Shown here one piece after another: positions 9,481 to 21,688 of a stretch of DNA of 64,000 bases. Made by a program: the position numbers and the translations under genes. The number at the start of each line of letters is the position of its first letter. The stretch's first letter is position 1. This DNA is from Didymella arachidicola (taxonomy: Eukaryota; Ascomycota; Dothideomycetes; Pleosporales; Didymellaceae), in assembly GCA_016630955.3 (NCBI GenBank), contig CM049991.1, positions 868,001 to 932,000 on the forward strand, read 5' to 3'. Below the pieces are notes generated by a model. That model did not search any database and was not told where the DNA came from. It was given only the letters and a program-made list of their open reading frames with translations.

Positions 9481-12400
9481 TCAATCGCTGTCTACCTGTG
9501 TGACAATCACCGCCAGCAATGCTCCACCAATCCCGACCATCCACGCACCCACACCGAACGCACCCTGGATATCGTCCCGTAACGCAGTCCACAGTATCGA
9601 GAAAAGCAGACTCGCAGACAGCAGCAAAAAGACTACAATCGCGATCAGACCTGTATCCCAGCCCTCTTTATAGTAGATCCCCCAGCCCTCAGCAGGCTCC
9701 TCCGGCTTCTCGAAAAGCTCCCCCCACTTGCGCTTAGGGAGCTGCTCGACGATCCCTCGGCTCATTTGGTGCGGTTGCTCTTGACACATGAAGAGTGAGA
9801 GTAAATACTCTGGTGGGACTGGCAGGAATGTCTTGGGTGGGACGGGTTGGCAGTGGTATTCTGCTGTGTCGATGGGCTCGACTCTTGTGCGTAGTGGAAG
9901 GCATGGTTGTTGAGAGGCTGTCGAGGCGTACACATGAGACTCCGTGTGGGCGGATAACAACGTTGTCGCCCATTGGAAGATGGAACTTGACGAAGTGGAT
10001 GCCCTGCACAGTTTTGAGAAAGAGGAGGGAGCGAACTCGACTGCGACGCTTTCGGTACTGACATCGCAGGAATTGAACGAGACCATGATCAGTAGCGATA
10101 TCTTCGATGCGATCTTGTTGGAGAATCTTGCTCGAACGTTTGTTGTGCATGCAGGCCATTGGATGCAGCATCTGCTTCTGTGATGAAGTTTTCTGACTGG
10201 AAGTGCCAGCGGGTGTCGACGCCGATGTGGAAGACGTGCTGGGAGATATAGGTATGTTCACTGCTTGGAATATCTGGCAGGCGTCATTGCCCCTTCCAAA
10301 CCATGCGAAGCGGCGTGTAAGGCTGCATCGTTGGCTCCCCATAGTCTGGTTGTTGCTCGCAACAACGACCTTGTTTCCACTGGAATTTTCCATGCACGCA
10401 GCAAGTTCTTGGGCTCCGTTCTCTTGCAGCTGCATCACATCACTAAACAGTTGATCGCCACATTTCTGTACGCTCGTCAGTCTTCGTTTGTAAATTCGTT
10501 TGAGGAATACTACTTACCCATCGCCACCGCATCCAAAGCAGCTCTGGGGATAACGGCGGCTCCAAGATCCCAACGGTAATGAAGACCTTGTCTGTAGCCA
10601 GGGCAAACGCATCAAAGACCAGGCAGGATGCCGCTTGCGAAGCAAATCATAAGTTCTGCTTCATAAGTAGCTAGGATATCGGGAGCTTCCGCAAGTTTGC
10701 TGCGTCAGGATTGCCAGGTAGTTGGGGTTATCGAGGTCTCCACACCCTTGTGCACTGATGGTTCTGAGCTGCTTCCTCCGCTTGCTGCCTGCGCGATCAG
10801 GACTGGTTGTGATTTTGGGATCACGAAAGATCGAATTTGCGCTCTCAATGTCTCGAAAGCCACTGCGCTGGTGAGTAAGTCACGAAAAGCTTCGAGATCC
10901 TCAAAGATGTTCTCATCCACAGGTTCAGGATCTGCTTCATCTTCTGAGCTCTCATCTCGCACTGCGACTCGCCTCTCTGCCGGGGCACAGTGCTTTCTCT
11001 CAACAACAGCTCTCGCAAGTGGTCCTGCTTTCGTAGCAACCAGTCTGGAAGCCAAATACTCTAGGCTTTCGGTATGCTCATCTTCCAAGTTCTTCGCATA
11101 AGCACGAAACAGACGCCTGAGATTTCTTTCCAGCCTTTCCGGCCCTATCTCCATATCATCGATGGCTCTACGATACAATTTGACAAGCTCTAGTCCTTCC
11201 AGAAAAATCCTGAATAGCTCTCGCATTGCCGTTGCAATTTGTATAAAGGAGTAATTGCTGTACATGGACAGATTCGACACAGAAGACGCCATCGATATAA
11301 CAGAGAATATCGACGCTGCATAAGATAATTCAGACCCTCTGTCATTGTCTTCGTCCTCTCGGGGATGTTCAGATTTATACGACTGCGATATCATTGGAGT
11401 TGGCTTTTCTTGGCTGACAAGATCATCATTTCCGTCAGTACTCCAGTGTTCCGTCCCGGAATCTTGCAATCCCTGGCATTGTGCTATTACGAATCCCATA
11501 TTCTCTTCAGAGTCTTCAAAGCCCTCGATCCAATCGTTTTCGGCTGTTGAGACTTGCTGCGAGTCAGTATGCCCTTTGGGGAATGTCTTGATATTCAGAA
11601 ATTGTGTGGATGCTGTCTGATCTACGGTAATGTCTCTCGTCCAAAGTGCGGTGCGGCTGTAGTTGTCGATCTCAGGTTGCAATAACCTTTCTGCCTCCAT
11701 TGAAACAGATATTCCATGGTCCTCCTGCAGTTGGGCTAGCTGTTGTTGTTCCTTACTCCATTCCGCGCATCGCTCGCCCTTTGGACATCTGTGCAACTTT
11801 AGTGATGAATCTGCCAAAACATCTCCTATTTCTAGTGCGGCCATATCAAGCGCATCGATTGTTGTTGGGTCAGAAGCTAGATCGTGGGTAGCAACTGCAA
11901 CGGTTTCATTTTCGCCTAGCTGAACGGGGTGATTAGCGTCAAAAATATCCTTTCCCTGTGGTGACTCCAAGCCCAATCTGTATTGTGTCCAACGATTGAA
12001 AGCCTCAACGCTGTTTTGATCGTTTGGGATGGCAGGCTGCCAGTCCTGGTTGTTTGTGAACAGGCAGGCGATGGCGTCAATAGGGATACCAGTCTGCTGC
12101 TCGAAGCGCTCATAATCATGACTAGGTTTTGCAACCTCTTGCAGCCCCTTGGCGCTGGTTGGGCTGGTGGTCATCAATCTTGCACTCGACTCTCGCTTGA
12201 ATCCAGACTGTGCGGGCGAAGGCAGTTTGCTGAAGTCAAAGCGATTTTGGTCAGGATCCGGAACTTGCTCTCTCGTACTACTTGTAAGATCTGTCTGACC
12301 AAGCGCCGGGAGGAAGTCTTCGTATTTTGCTGCTGCAAACCTCGGATCTGCGGCATGTGCGCTGATATGGGTGGTAATAATCTTGCTTCGCTCATCTCCG

Positions 12401-13291
12401 GAGAGGCGGTTCTCACTTGTTGCTATCGTCCTAGGATCCAAGGGAGTTGTTCTGGTTGGAGCATCTGCCAGCAAGAGCTCATCGTTACAGGACCAGGTCT
12501 AACGGAGATGAAGGCTGCCATTCGTCAAGACTGATCGCCAACAGTGCCTCCTTCAGTTGATTCAGACCAGGATCATCAGAGATGAAAGCATTGTCGACCG
12601 AGCTAACCTTGTGCTCTTCCAGCTCAACTTCACCCGAGTTGAGGTCTGGATCAACGGGAAGAAGCCGCTGCTCCAAGTTGCCCCCTAGGAGGATATAGTC
12701 TATACTCTTTGCAAGCTGAAACTCATCGGTCCACAATAGGATTTCCTTGCTATCTCCTCCGGTCGTTTCGACCTCTTTGGAGCCTTTGCTGTTTTGGGTG
12801 AGCTGGAGCTGCGCGTTCTTTGAGTCTTGGATCTTTTGGAGGATGACCTGCTTCTTCTTGTTGAAGTTCTGTTTCCGAACACTGCCACGGGAGTCTTTCG
12901 AGTTGGATGGTATGCGGACATCTGTTGCGCCGTCATCTGCATTGGTAGACTGCTCCGTGTGTCGCCCTTTCTTTTCGCTTTCCCCCTTTTTTGCCGGAGT
13001 CAAGGAATATGCTTTACTGAGTATTCTTGTTCCAGGTCCTATGGACGTGATTGTGGTCGGATGACCGACAGACTGGTTGTTCTTGGGGATGTCTACCTCG
13101 GACGATGCCTCCTTGCTCTTTTTGCCTGCATCGCTGTCGAGCTTGAGTAGACGATCGCTGTGCTCATTACAAACGTAGCCAACAAAGATCGTCTTTCCTC
13201 GTACCGCGTGGCCGCGTTGTCCATAGGCGGCACATGCATCGACATCATAGTCATAGTAGAGATAACGGCAGATCGAACAGCGCTGGATCAC
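9481..13291 (-). pseudogene. Broken gene for a large fungal two-TM membrane protein
   Basis: Pieces of one protein run right to left in changing frames. The N-terminal piece (13291-12485) begins with a Cys-rich YYDYDVDACAAYGQRGH motif. The central piece (about 12474-10708) holds SSVSNLSMYSNYS and PERLERNLRRLFRAYAKNLE. The next piece carries GILEPPLSPELLWMRWRW, followed by a well-formed 52-nt intron (10517-10466, GTAAGT donor) and CGDQLFSDVMQLQENG. The C-terminal piece carries PPEYLLSLF, PAEGWGIYYKEGWD and two TM segments. I recognise this order from a family of uncharacterised large proteins abundant in Dothideomycetes; that is recalled knowledge, not a search. Breaks: a frame change near 12,485; an in-frame TGA at 10705-10707 with homologous-looking sequence continuing beyond it; a frame shift near 10,610-10,640; and another near 9,890-9,940. 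Unusual short introns could explain one or two of these, but not all convincingly. Its first exon may lie further right, up to about 13,400. Confidence 0.6.
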
Positions 13292-14108
13292 CTGGTACTA
13301 TATGATCGAGATGTGATATTCTGCCAGCGGAATCGCTGGTCCAACGAAAGGCTGGAGGTCCCTGAGAAAGACAATGGCTACGATGTGGTGTGGTGTTGAC
13401 ATTTTGCAACAATGTGATCAGGCTGCAAAACTGTAGCGTCGACGGCTGTGCATAGCACCTGCATGTCAGCTCAGCCTCGCGGGCTGCATACACACAGCCT
13501 TGCCCGTGTACATTCCGCCTACCCTCCCTTTTCACACTCAAGAGTCACTTCCCGAAGTCATGGCGAGTAAGCGCGCTCAGCTCAACTGCCTGCCGTGGGG
13601 GGAGGCAACTCTTCGACATGCAAATTCGAAAAAAGCATTCGTGCGGCATGAAGAAAGCTGCATGTGTGTAGAAAGAAAAAAGAACATGCTGAGAGGAGTT
13701 CAAGCAAGTCTGTCCCTTGTGTCTCGAATATCGTAGGCGCAAAGGTAGTGCTTTCCTAGATGAGGGTACAGCATGGTGTGAAGCTCTGTAGGGTCCCATG
13801 GGCAGAAGCAGCTACGCTCTACAAGCGGCGCGCAGTCTGGAGCATTACAAGAAGAAACACAACTCTGTTGAACTCAGTATAAAAGCTGCTGGATGGGACT
13901 GATGGCGTTGAATTATATCATAAACGATGACGCAGGAGCAAGAATGGCAATGGCATCGATGATCCTCACGCTTCCCCACAAAACGCCAGCGGGGACGCCT
14001 CGTTCCGCCGAGGACAAGACAATTGAACGCCCAATTTAACCATAACGAAATATTTCGTACCACCTTAGCAACCCTGACCGACCTCACAAGCACAATTTCT
14101 GGATTACG
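13292..14108. other. Intergenic between divergent genes
   Basis: About 800 bp. The left 100 bp may hold an unresolved first exon of the broken membrane gene: a short ATG frame begins near 13,400 on the minus strand. The right half is the promoter and leader of the racemase-family gene. I see no repeat or RNA gene. Confidence 0.35.
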
Positions 14109-15035
14109 ATGTCCCAAATCGGGATCCCATTTGACATGCCTACCAAAGCACAAGTCGTCGCAGCAAGAACGAAGCAACAGTCACAGGCCGAATCACAACC
14201 ATCATCAACCGAGTCATCACCAGCATCAAAGCGCATCCTGCGCTCAAACTCCATCATCAAAACTACCGCATCACGAGGCGCACAGGCTGCTCCAAAGCAG
14301 ATCCGGATCCTCCTCTGCAACCCCAACAGCACAGCCTCCATGACACGTGCATGCGTCGACATGGTGCTTCCCACACTGTCCTCCAACGTCGTGCTGGTAG
14401 GCTGCACTGCGCTCGAGCCCGCCCCCAGCGCGATTGAAGGCAAATTTGACGATGTCATGTCTGCTGCTGTGGCGGTGCAGGGCATCTTGCAACACGCGAA
14501 TCAATTCGATGCGTTTCTGATTGCATGTTACAGCGATCACGCGCTAATCAAGATGTTGAGGGAGGAGCTGACGCAGCCTATCGTGGGAATTATGGAGGCG
14601 AGCCTTTTTGCGGCGAGGACGCTGGGGACGAGGTTTGGGATCATTGCGAGTGGGCCGAGGAGTAGATATACGCTTGAAGACACTGTGAGGAGTTCCGGGT
14701 TTGGTAATTTCTGCGTAGGGGTCAGGAGTTGCGATTTGGGTGTTTTGGGACTGAAAGAGAGGCCGAGAGATGAAGTGCTGCGGATCATGGGGCAAGTGGG
14801 GAAAGAGCTAGTTGGGGATGGTGCCGATGTTATTCTGCTTGGCTGCGCTGGTATGGCAGACTTGAAGTCTACGGTCGAGGAGGCTGTAGGTGAGGATGTT
14901 CAGGTCATTGACGGGGTGGTGGCTGGGGTTCATCATCTTATTGGGCTTTGTAGGATGGGTGTCAAGACTGCGAAGAGAGGAGCTTATGCGAGCTCTGCGG
15001 ACGCGAGACAAGGAAGAGGTCAGGACTGGTTGTGA
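14109..15035 (+). CDS. DCG1: Asp/Glu/hydantoin racemase family protein, DCG1-like
   Basis: 308 residues, one exon. The enzyme core begins at about residue 64 with RILLCNPNST, typical of the family. Two cysteines sit in the expected catalytic contexts, LIACYSDH (about residue 140) and LLGCAGMAD (about 246); in Asp/Glu and hydantoin racemases these act as the paired acid/base residues. Fungal members resemble yeast Dcg1, which lies under nitrogen-catabolite control and is linked to allantoin/hydantoin metabolism; its exact substrate is not firmly known. The first 60 residues are Ser/Gln-rich and not part of the fold. An alternative ATG nine codons in (14136) is possible. The gene converges on the kinesin gene across 620 bp. 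Confidence 0.85.
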   Translation: MSQIGIPFDMPTKAQVVAARTKQQSQAESQPSSTESSPASKRILRSNSIIKTTASRGAQAAPKQIRILLCNPNSTASMTRACVDMVLPTLSSNVVLVGCTALEPAPSAIEGKFDDVMSAAVAVQGILQHANQFDAFLIACYSDHALIKMLREELTQPIVGIMEASLFAARTLGTRFGIIASGPRSRYTLEDTVRSSGFGNFCVGVRSCDLGVLGLKERPRDEVLRIMGQVGKELVGDGADVILLGCAGMADLKSTVEEAVGEDVQVIDGVVAGVHHLIGLCRMGVKTAKRGAYASSADARQGRGQDWL

Positions 15036-15655
15036 ACGCTTAACTCAACCCCACCGAGTTCAGTCGCCCTCACTGGCGCTAAGATCTGTAGGATGAAGGG
15101 TTAGACTGGCCTCTCAACAAGCGCGCAGTCTGGACATCTTGTCATCTCGGGGCGTAGGACCAGCTTTCGTCCACACTGTCTATATCCAAGGAGCAGAGGC
15201 GCTGATACAGCCGCCGTCGGTCCAGTCCGGTGACAAAGCCACCCGTGACAACACGAGCTGGAGCTTGTAGAGCGGATCGAACGTCACGCCTGATCCACTC
15301 TTGAGAATCACGTCATCTCTCGAGAGTTCTGGAAGGGAGATTGAGGGAAGAGGCAGACGAGGTTAGAATTGGTTGTGTCAATGATGCAGCCGAATCTCAT
15401 TTCTCGTACTTCGTAGCATAGCAACTAATGGGATTGTCTAGGCAGATACGTAGAGGGAAATTGAAGAAGAGCAGTTGATTCGAAACACTACGCCAACACC
15501 TTTGAAATGCAGAGAGGGAGCTCAAGACTCTACCGACACTGTGTAGTGCACACGCATCTACCATCCAAACGCCAAAAATTGTCGATCCAACCCATGAAAG
15601 TCAACAACGCCTATCCATAAACGATCGATTGAGCAAAAAGACCATGAGAGGCAGC
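15036..15655. other. Intergenic between convergent genes
   Basis: About 620 bp between the stops of the DCG1-like gene (plus) and the kinesin gene (minus). I see no coding potential or repeat; presumably the two 3' UTRs and terminators. Confidence 0.4.
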
Positions 15656-18600
15656 TCAGCTGCTACCATGACTCCTCAACCTCCTGCTTGCAGTTTGCCC
15701 AGGCCCAATCGAGCTCGAGAAGTTGGTAATACTCAAATTCTCCCTATCTTCCTTACCACCGCCGACGGTCTTTCTCAGCATCTTCTTCATAGGCAGCTTG
15801 CTCCCCTCCTCTGCTTTGAGCTTCTTATTCGGCGGCACCGCCATGACGATACTGTCGCTCGATTTCGACACGAGTGGTAAAGGTTGTGTGTGTGCAGACT
15901 CTTGTGCGACGATGTTAACGTCGAGTTCGCGCAGGGAGATGGGTGCGGTGTGATTTTGTGCGTACGCATTGATGGAGCGTGCGAAGTCAGGCTTGGAAGG
16001 AGGGAAGAGCTCGGTAGTCGAGTCGGTGGGCGACGCTGCGTCGACAAAAATGGGGTGCTTTGTAGGGCTGACGATGGCATCATCGGCAGAGGCTGGGTGG
16101 TCGCGAAGGCGAGACAGGATATGCTCGTGAGCTTCGGTACGAGGAAGGTTGGACGGAATGTGATAGTTGACACGCTGGGGGGTCTGGCCAGTTGGATCGT
16201 ACTCGAGGAGGTTGTGCGCGCCCACTGTCTCACGAAGCTCGTGGAGTGGTGCGCGTATGGTAGCGTCAGCAGACAGTGATGAAAGAGTTCCCTTGAGCGT
16301 GTTCTGCTGAGCTGATACGTCGGCTTCGAGGGACTGCACCCGTTCAAAGGATGTAGACAGATGCTCGCCGATGCTCGAATAGGAAGTCTGTACAGTCGAT
16401 GAAAGGGTAGCGAGCGAAGCAGTGTGCGCGGTGTGGTGGACGTTGTTCTGTTCGCGAACGCGAGCCACAATGTCATCAAGCGAGCGAAGTTGAGTGTCGA
16501 GATGGCCCTTCTGTGCCTCTACCGTGTTTACTGTACTAGCGTGCACGGAAGTAGTGGTGTCCTTCAGCGCATTTGAGTGCTTCGTCGCTATCTCGAAGTC
16601 GCCCCGAAGCCTGTTTTTCATGGTGTCGCGAGACGCTGTGACGCCAGCGACAACAGCCTTGGACTGATCGTTCCAAGACTCGATGCCTGCTGTGTACGTG
16701 CTCTGCTGAGTCTCGAAAGCTGCGTTTGCAACACCAAGCTCTTGGCTCACACTGGCAAGCCTCTCACTCATGCGTTGGTCATGAGCTTCTGCATTGGCAC
16801 CAATGAGCACTGTGATTTGTTCAAGTAGCTGCTGACGTTCCTCGGCTGACTTCTGCTTTTCTTCATCAACGACCTGCGCGAGGCGTCCCTGCGTGTGCTT
16901 GTTTGCTTCTAGCAGAGCTGCGTTCGCCTCAAGGACTTGTGCATGCAGGCGGTCATTCTCTGCCTGTTGTGTGTTCAGGCTCTTGACAAGCCCATCAAAC
17001 GTAGCCTTGAACTCACGGCCAAGGTTTGCGTACGATTGGTGCAATTCATCTCTGAAGCTATCCAGCTCAGAGATGATGTTAGCTGAGATCTGCTCAGCTG
17101 CGGAAGAAAGTTCGTCGAGGCCAGAACCAATTTTTGACTTGACGTCCTCGCGAAGGGCCTTGATCTCTTCAAGAACCTCATCCATATCGTCTCGAGTCTT
17201 CGCAGTTTGCTGATTGACCTCCTGCTCGGATATTTGATAAGCCTGCATCTTCTCCTGCAAGAAGGACTGAGACTCTCCGAGCTTTTCGAGTTCATCATTA
17301 ACGAAGTCCTGCATGCGCGCTGAGAGAAGGTTCATGATCTGGCTCTGCCGCTGCTGGAAGTCCTCGATCCGGTCTTCCACCATACGGGTTGTGTCCAGAA
17401 CGTGATTTTGCGAAGTGGCCCAGTTGCGGCGGTTCTGCGATTGCAATTCTGATTTGCGGCGAATTTTCGATCGCAGTCCATCGAGGTCCGAGGTGGTTTT
17501 GCCCAGTGTCGAGATCATGCCATAACCAATTTCTGCGAGCTCACCCTCCGTCTTTGCGTGTGCCTTTCGTAGCTCTGTCTCTTCGGCAAGATTTTGGCGT
17601 GTGTGCTCCAGAACAATCTCTGTCTTCTCTAGTACGCTTTTTGTACCATCCAAGGCTAGCTGTGTTTGCTCATTGTCCCTTTTGAGAGTCTGGAAGTTCG
17701 TCGTCATCTTGAACAGCTCTTCGACCCTATTCCGGAGGTTGACTTCCATTGTCTCGATTCGATCGCGCTGCTCCTCGCTAAGGATACGTCTCGATTCACT
17801 TATTGTTGTGATCTCCTCAAAGTTTTCCTGCGTCAGGTAGACACCATTGCGCTGCCGTGTTGCTATAAGCTCACTCTTCAACTTCTCAATCTCCGCTGTA
17901 AACTCCCTCAGAAGTGTCTTCTTGTTGATGGCCTGATTGAGCTGGGGCTTGTTTCGGATGTTTTTCGCACGGAAAGCGTAGTCGAGCGTCGATATCGTCT
18001 CTTCGAGGTTACTCTTTGCTGGCGAAAGAGTTGCAATGATACATGTCTTAGTTCGACCACCGAGGGAGTCTTGTAGGAGTCGTGTCAATTTTGACTCGCG
18101 GTACGGAACGTGAGAGCTGCGTTCGACGAGCGCGTTAATAACACGACCAAGTGTGAGCAAACTCTTATTGATCAGACCAGCCTCCGCTGCACGCTTGTTC
18201 TCTGCGCCACTGCGCTGAATGTTCTCACTACCCGCAAGATCGACAAGATTGAGCTTCCCGACACTCAGATATTCCTGTCCATCTTCTGTCGTGCGCTTGA
18301 TAGTTACTGTGATGGTGAAGACGGTGTGCGATCGAGAACTGAGATCGTTACACTTCGTCGCTGCCACCTGCCGCTTGTGAGAGCCGGAGCGCAACAACTG
18401 GATGCCCGCTCGGGCTGTGCTCAAATAGCACTCTTCCATGCCCTGGACCATCGTTGTTGTCTGGCCCTTCTTGCTATTGTCGTCGTAGATCTTTAGCTTC
18501 ACTGTATCGTCTGCGGCGCACAGATCACGCAATTCCTCGTTGTACAGTTCAATGAAGGAGCATTTGACCGAATTTTCGGTATCATTCTGTCCAAGCTTTT

Positions 18601-19249
18601 CGAAAAGCTCGTACAGAACGCGAGGAACGATACCGGCTGCATCGGGGAGAGGGAGGACGTCAGAGATATCACCCGTCATGGTGTATGTCTTTCCTGTGCC
18701 GGTTTGGCCGTATGCGAAGATTGTGCAGTTGAAGCCATCGAGGACCTATGTATGTCAGAAACGCTCTCAGGGTCATGAATCCGAATGTACCTCGTCAATG
18801 ATAGGTGCAACGACCTCCTTGAAAACCATTTCCTGGTCAGCGGCTGGTGAAAAGACCTTGTCGAACTGGTAGGTCTTATTGCTGAGCGCGCTAGGCCCCA
18901 TGGATAGATCGACTATGTTGCCCTTAATGCCGTTTGTGGTAACAACAACACCGCTGTTCTCGCGCACTTCGCGATCGTTGCGACCACGGCATCGAACAAC
19001 GACGTTAATATTGGTCTCCTGGCCTGCATCTTCGAAGTCGGTGGCTTTTCTTTTGAGTGGTGATGAGCGTGGTGTGCCTCGGGTCCTAGTCGAGGCTACT
19101 GATTCTGCTCGAGATGTGCGCCCGTCAAGCATGGGAGTGGCAGAGCGACCGCGGAGGAGGTTGTTCGTACCCGCTCGCGCAGCTGGCGGTCGCATTGTGG
19201 ATGTTGTGCGCTTCACCGCCGGCGCGCCTGGTCTTGGAAGGCCAGACAT
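15656..19249 (-). CDS. bimC: Kinesin-5 (BimC/Eg5 family) motor
   Basis: Two exons, 19249-18791 and 18745-15656, with a 45-nt intron 18790-18746 (GTACAT...TAG), give 1182 residues. An N-terminal disordered head (about 1-75) precedes the motor, in which NINVVVRCRGRN, the P-loop GQTGTGKT, switch I SSRSHTVFT and switch II LVDLAGSE are all intact. A long coiled coil follows (about 440-960). A BimC-box-like motif near residue 1006 (TPQRVNYHIPSNLPRT) carries the threonine that Cdk1 phosphorylates in this family to load the motor on the spindle. The basic C-terminus is RRLRSHGSS. Kinesin-5 tetramers slide antiparallel spindle microtubules apart and are usually essential. The length matches the usual 1150-1200 residues. 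It is divergent from the PHAF1-like gene across about 570 bp. Confidence 0.95.
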
Positions 19250-19815
19250 GTCGAGTTGTGTTGGCTGTGGTGGTTAGTGAGGTTGACGGTGGTGATGTCG
19301 TTGTGTGTTGATGCATGTAAACAAAACACAAGGCAAGGGTCCCTGTGGGGCCCAAACACGCTTGCGGCCGGCAGGAGCTCCCCCCTCCGTCATCCTCGGC
19401 GGCTCAACATGTGCAGGTCCAGCAACGTGAACTATTCGATGAAGACACCCTTGGTTTACTTCGATTAGCATATGACACCCAGATTCGTTCATTCACATCA
19501 ACTTCCGTAGATCTCGCAAACTGCATCGAGAGGACAGAAGAGTCCCTATCCTCCTTTCTTTTCCCCACCAAAGCACCCTCGTATCAATACAACTCCTCGT
19601 TGAGGTCCATTCCCACGTCGTGATAATAGAGAGATTACAACGAGACAAGTGTAGGTGCTGTACGTAGATGATCCTCCGAAAGGGGCACATCCGCGGCACA
19701 TCAGCTGCACCGGGTCCACGTGAAGGAGCACAAGGTCACACCCGTTGCGCCTGCCTCAATCTAGGCCGCAACGCCCGACCGCAGCGCAAGAACGCTCACC
19801 AGACACTCACACAAC
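19250..19815. promoter_or_regulatory. Divergent promoter region, kinesin-5 / PHAF1-like
   Basis: 566 bp between two divergently read start codons, so both promoters must lie here. It contains no long frame on either strand that could be a gene. No specific binding site stands out. Confidence 0.5.
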
Positions 19816-21432
19816 ATGGAAGAAAGTGCTATGCAACTGCAGCCGGGGCGAAGCGTAGGCTTTATGAGTGAGTAGCTTTCCCACGCTGTCCCGCTATGTA
19901 CTGACCGCCCCATAGCACTGGGCTGCTCCCTGCATGATATCCTCACCACGATTAAAGCTGAAGTCAAGGCATACCCACGATTCCAGCTCTACCACGATGA
20001 CCTGCGCCCGATTTCCTCACCCGTACAACTCGTTCTACCCGACAACGGGTTGCGGCTACAGTTTGATGGCCTTGACCAACGGCTGCGCCTGATCGAGGTG
20101 CTCGACTTCACAAAAGCGAAACTCTTTTACAAGGATATCGAAGTGTTCAGGCCTGTTGATATGCATAGTGGTGCTACAGGACCCAGGTTCCGGCACATAT
20201 ATGACAAGCTGCTAGGGCCTACGTATGGAGGCGAGTACTTACCGCCGAAGTCTGAGGTCTCAAATGCACGAGGGACATACAACCTGTCATACCCGGGAAT
20301 CGCGTTCAACTTCCCAGTACAACACTCGGCATACTCTCCGAAGAAGGACTTCATCTCCTTGCTGTCCTCGTCAGCGACAGGGCCGGCGACCTCCATGGCA
20401 GTGTTTAGCGGCGAGTCGTGGCAGAAAGCGCGGGCTACACTGTTCACGGCCGCTCCTGCGAATCCTAGGTCTTCAGCACTCGTAGGTACTAAAGGTACAG
20501 GGGGTGGGCCTGACGAGATCGAGATCGTCAAGGTGCATGGCGAGGGAAGGATCGAGCTTGTCAGGAGAACGAATCCTCCATTTTGGATCATTCTAAGCGA
20601 AACAACACCTCAAGATCTCATCATGGAGCTCGGTGCACCAGACTCGATCTACCGCAAGAATGATCACCGCCTGTCGATTCACAAAGACCGAACTACCAGT
20701 GACGCCTCTGACCACTCACCGGGTGGGCTGACACCAGAAGACATGCTAGACTCAGACCGTGGGTCGGCAGTCGGCACAGACAACGAGGACGATTGGGAAG
20801 ATGATGACGATGCGGCACTCGAAGCTCAGGAGCGGGAAGTCGCGGCTGCCGAGCACTTTTATAATTACTACAACCATGGCTTCGACATCCTTATCTCACA
20901 ACCAACACAGATATCGCCTCCATCACCGACAGCAGATCGCAAGGAATCTGAATTGCATGCCGATGGTGAGATGAGCGCACAACCACTCAACCACCTGACG
21001 GCAACAAAGATCATCTTCCATGGCAATATACCTGGCTCATATCAATTCAACAGACACAGAAGAAGCAGATGGACCTTAGATCATGTACCCTCGGCGCAAT
21101 ATCGAGAAGCACTGAATTCCGAGATGCGCTTCAGCGACATCTCAGGGCGGCTCAAAGAGGTGTTTAAGACCTACTACGAGAACGAGGAGCAGGAGCGTTT
21201 ACAACAACGCGGCATGGCTCTCAACAGAGGCTGGGGCGACAGTCCTGGTAGCAGTGTTGAGCTCTTAGGAGGCTGGGAGGATGCATCTGGTCGGCGCAGC
21301 CAATTTGCGAATACTGGTAGTATGACGGGAGACGGCAACACAGATGTCGGAAATGTTGAGCTGTTTGGGTTCCCAGGAATGGTGTTTGAGGTGCTTAAGA
21401 ACGGCGCCGTGAGCTCTCTAACTATTTACTAA
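19816..21432 (+). CDS. PHAF1 / UPF0183 family protein
   Basis: Two exons, 19816-19867 and 19916-21432, joined over a 48-nt intron (GTGAGT...CATAG), give 522 residues. The join restores the family N-terminus: LQPGRSVGF, then TLGCSLHDILTTIK, then NGLRLQFDGLDQRLRLIEVLD. The C-terminal part has the conserved GFPGMVFEVLKNG motif. Metazoan PHAF1 (C16orf70) forms a complex with BCAS3 that binds phosphoinositides at phagophores; in fungi the role is less studied, and an autophagy-linked role is inference from homology. A long acidic insert (about residues 270-335, DNEDDWEDDDD) is probably disordered. The next gene starts only 150-260 bp downstream on the same strand. Confidence 0.88.
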
Positions 21433-21688
21433 GAAACAAGTGTGAGTGAGGAGATACCATGGTTACTTTGTAACTCAATACAGAACAGCAGAAGAGATGA
21501 GTTCTACTAAGCTGATCAACACAGGCGCACTGCGCTGTCTCTTTGCCGTGCTACTCTGTGTTAAGCAAAGGCTGCAAAGCGATATGGCCGACCAAACTCC
21601 ACTGCCAGCCGAGGTGTCGCCGATTGCGGACCCCCGAGGCTCAAGTCACCGAAAAACATCACAAGCTTCAACACCGCTTAACGATGCC

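Noticed and set aside
12468..12500. A 29-nt intron that would join the first two pieces of the broken membrane gene
   Set aside because: Too short for fungal splicing (neighbouring introns are 45 nt or more) and it lacks a branch-point-like sequence; a frame lesion is more likely.
15787..16479. 230-codon minus-strand frame within the kinesin gene
   Set aside because: It is an out-of-frame reading of the kinesin tail exon. Only the kinesin frame shows coiled-coil and BimC-box content.
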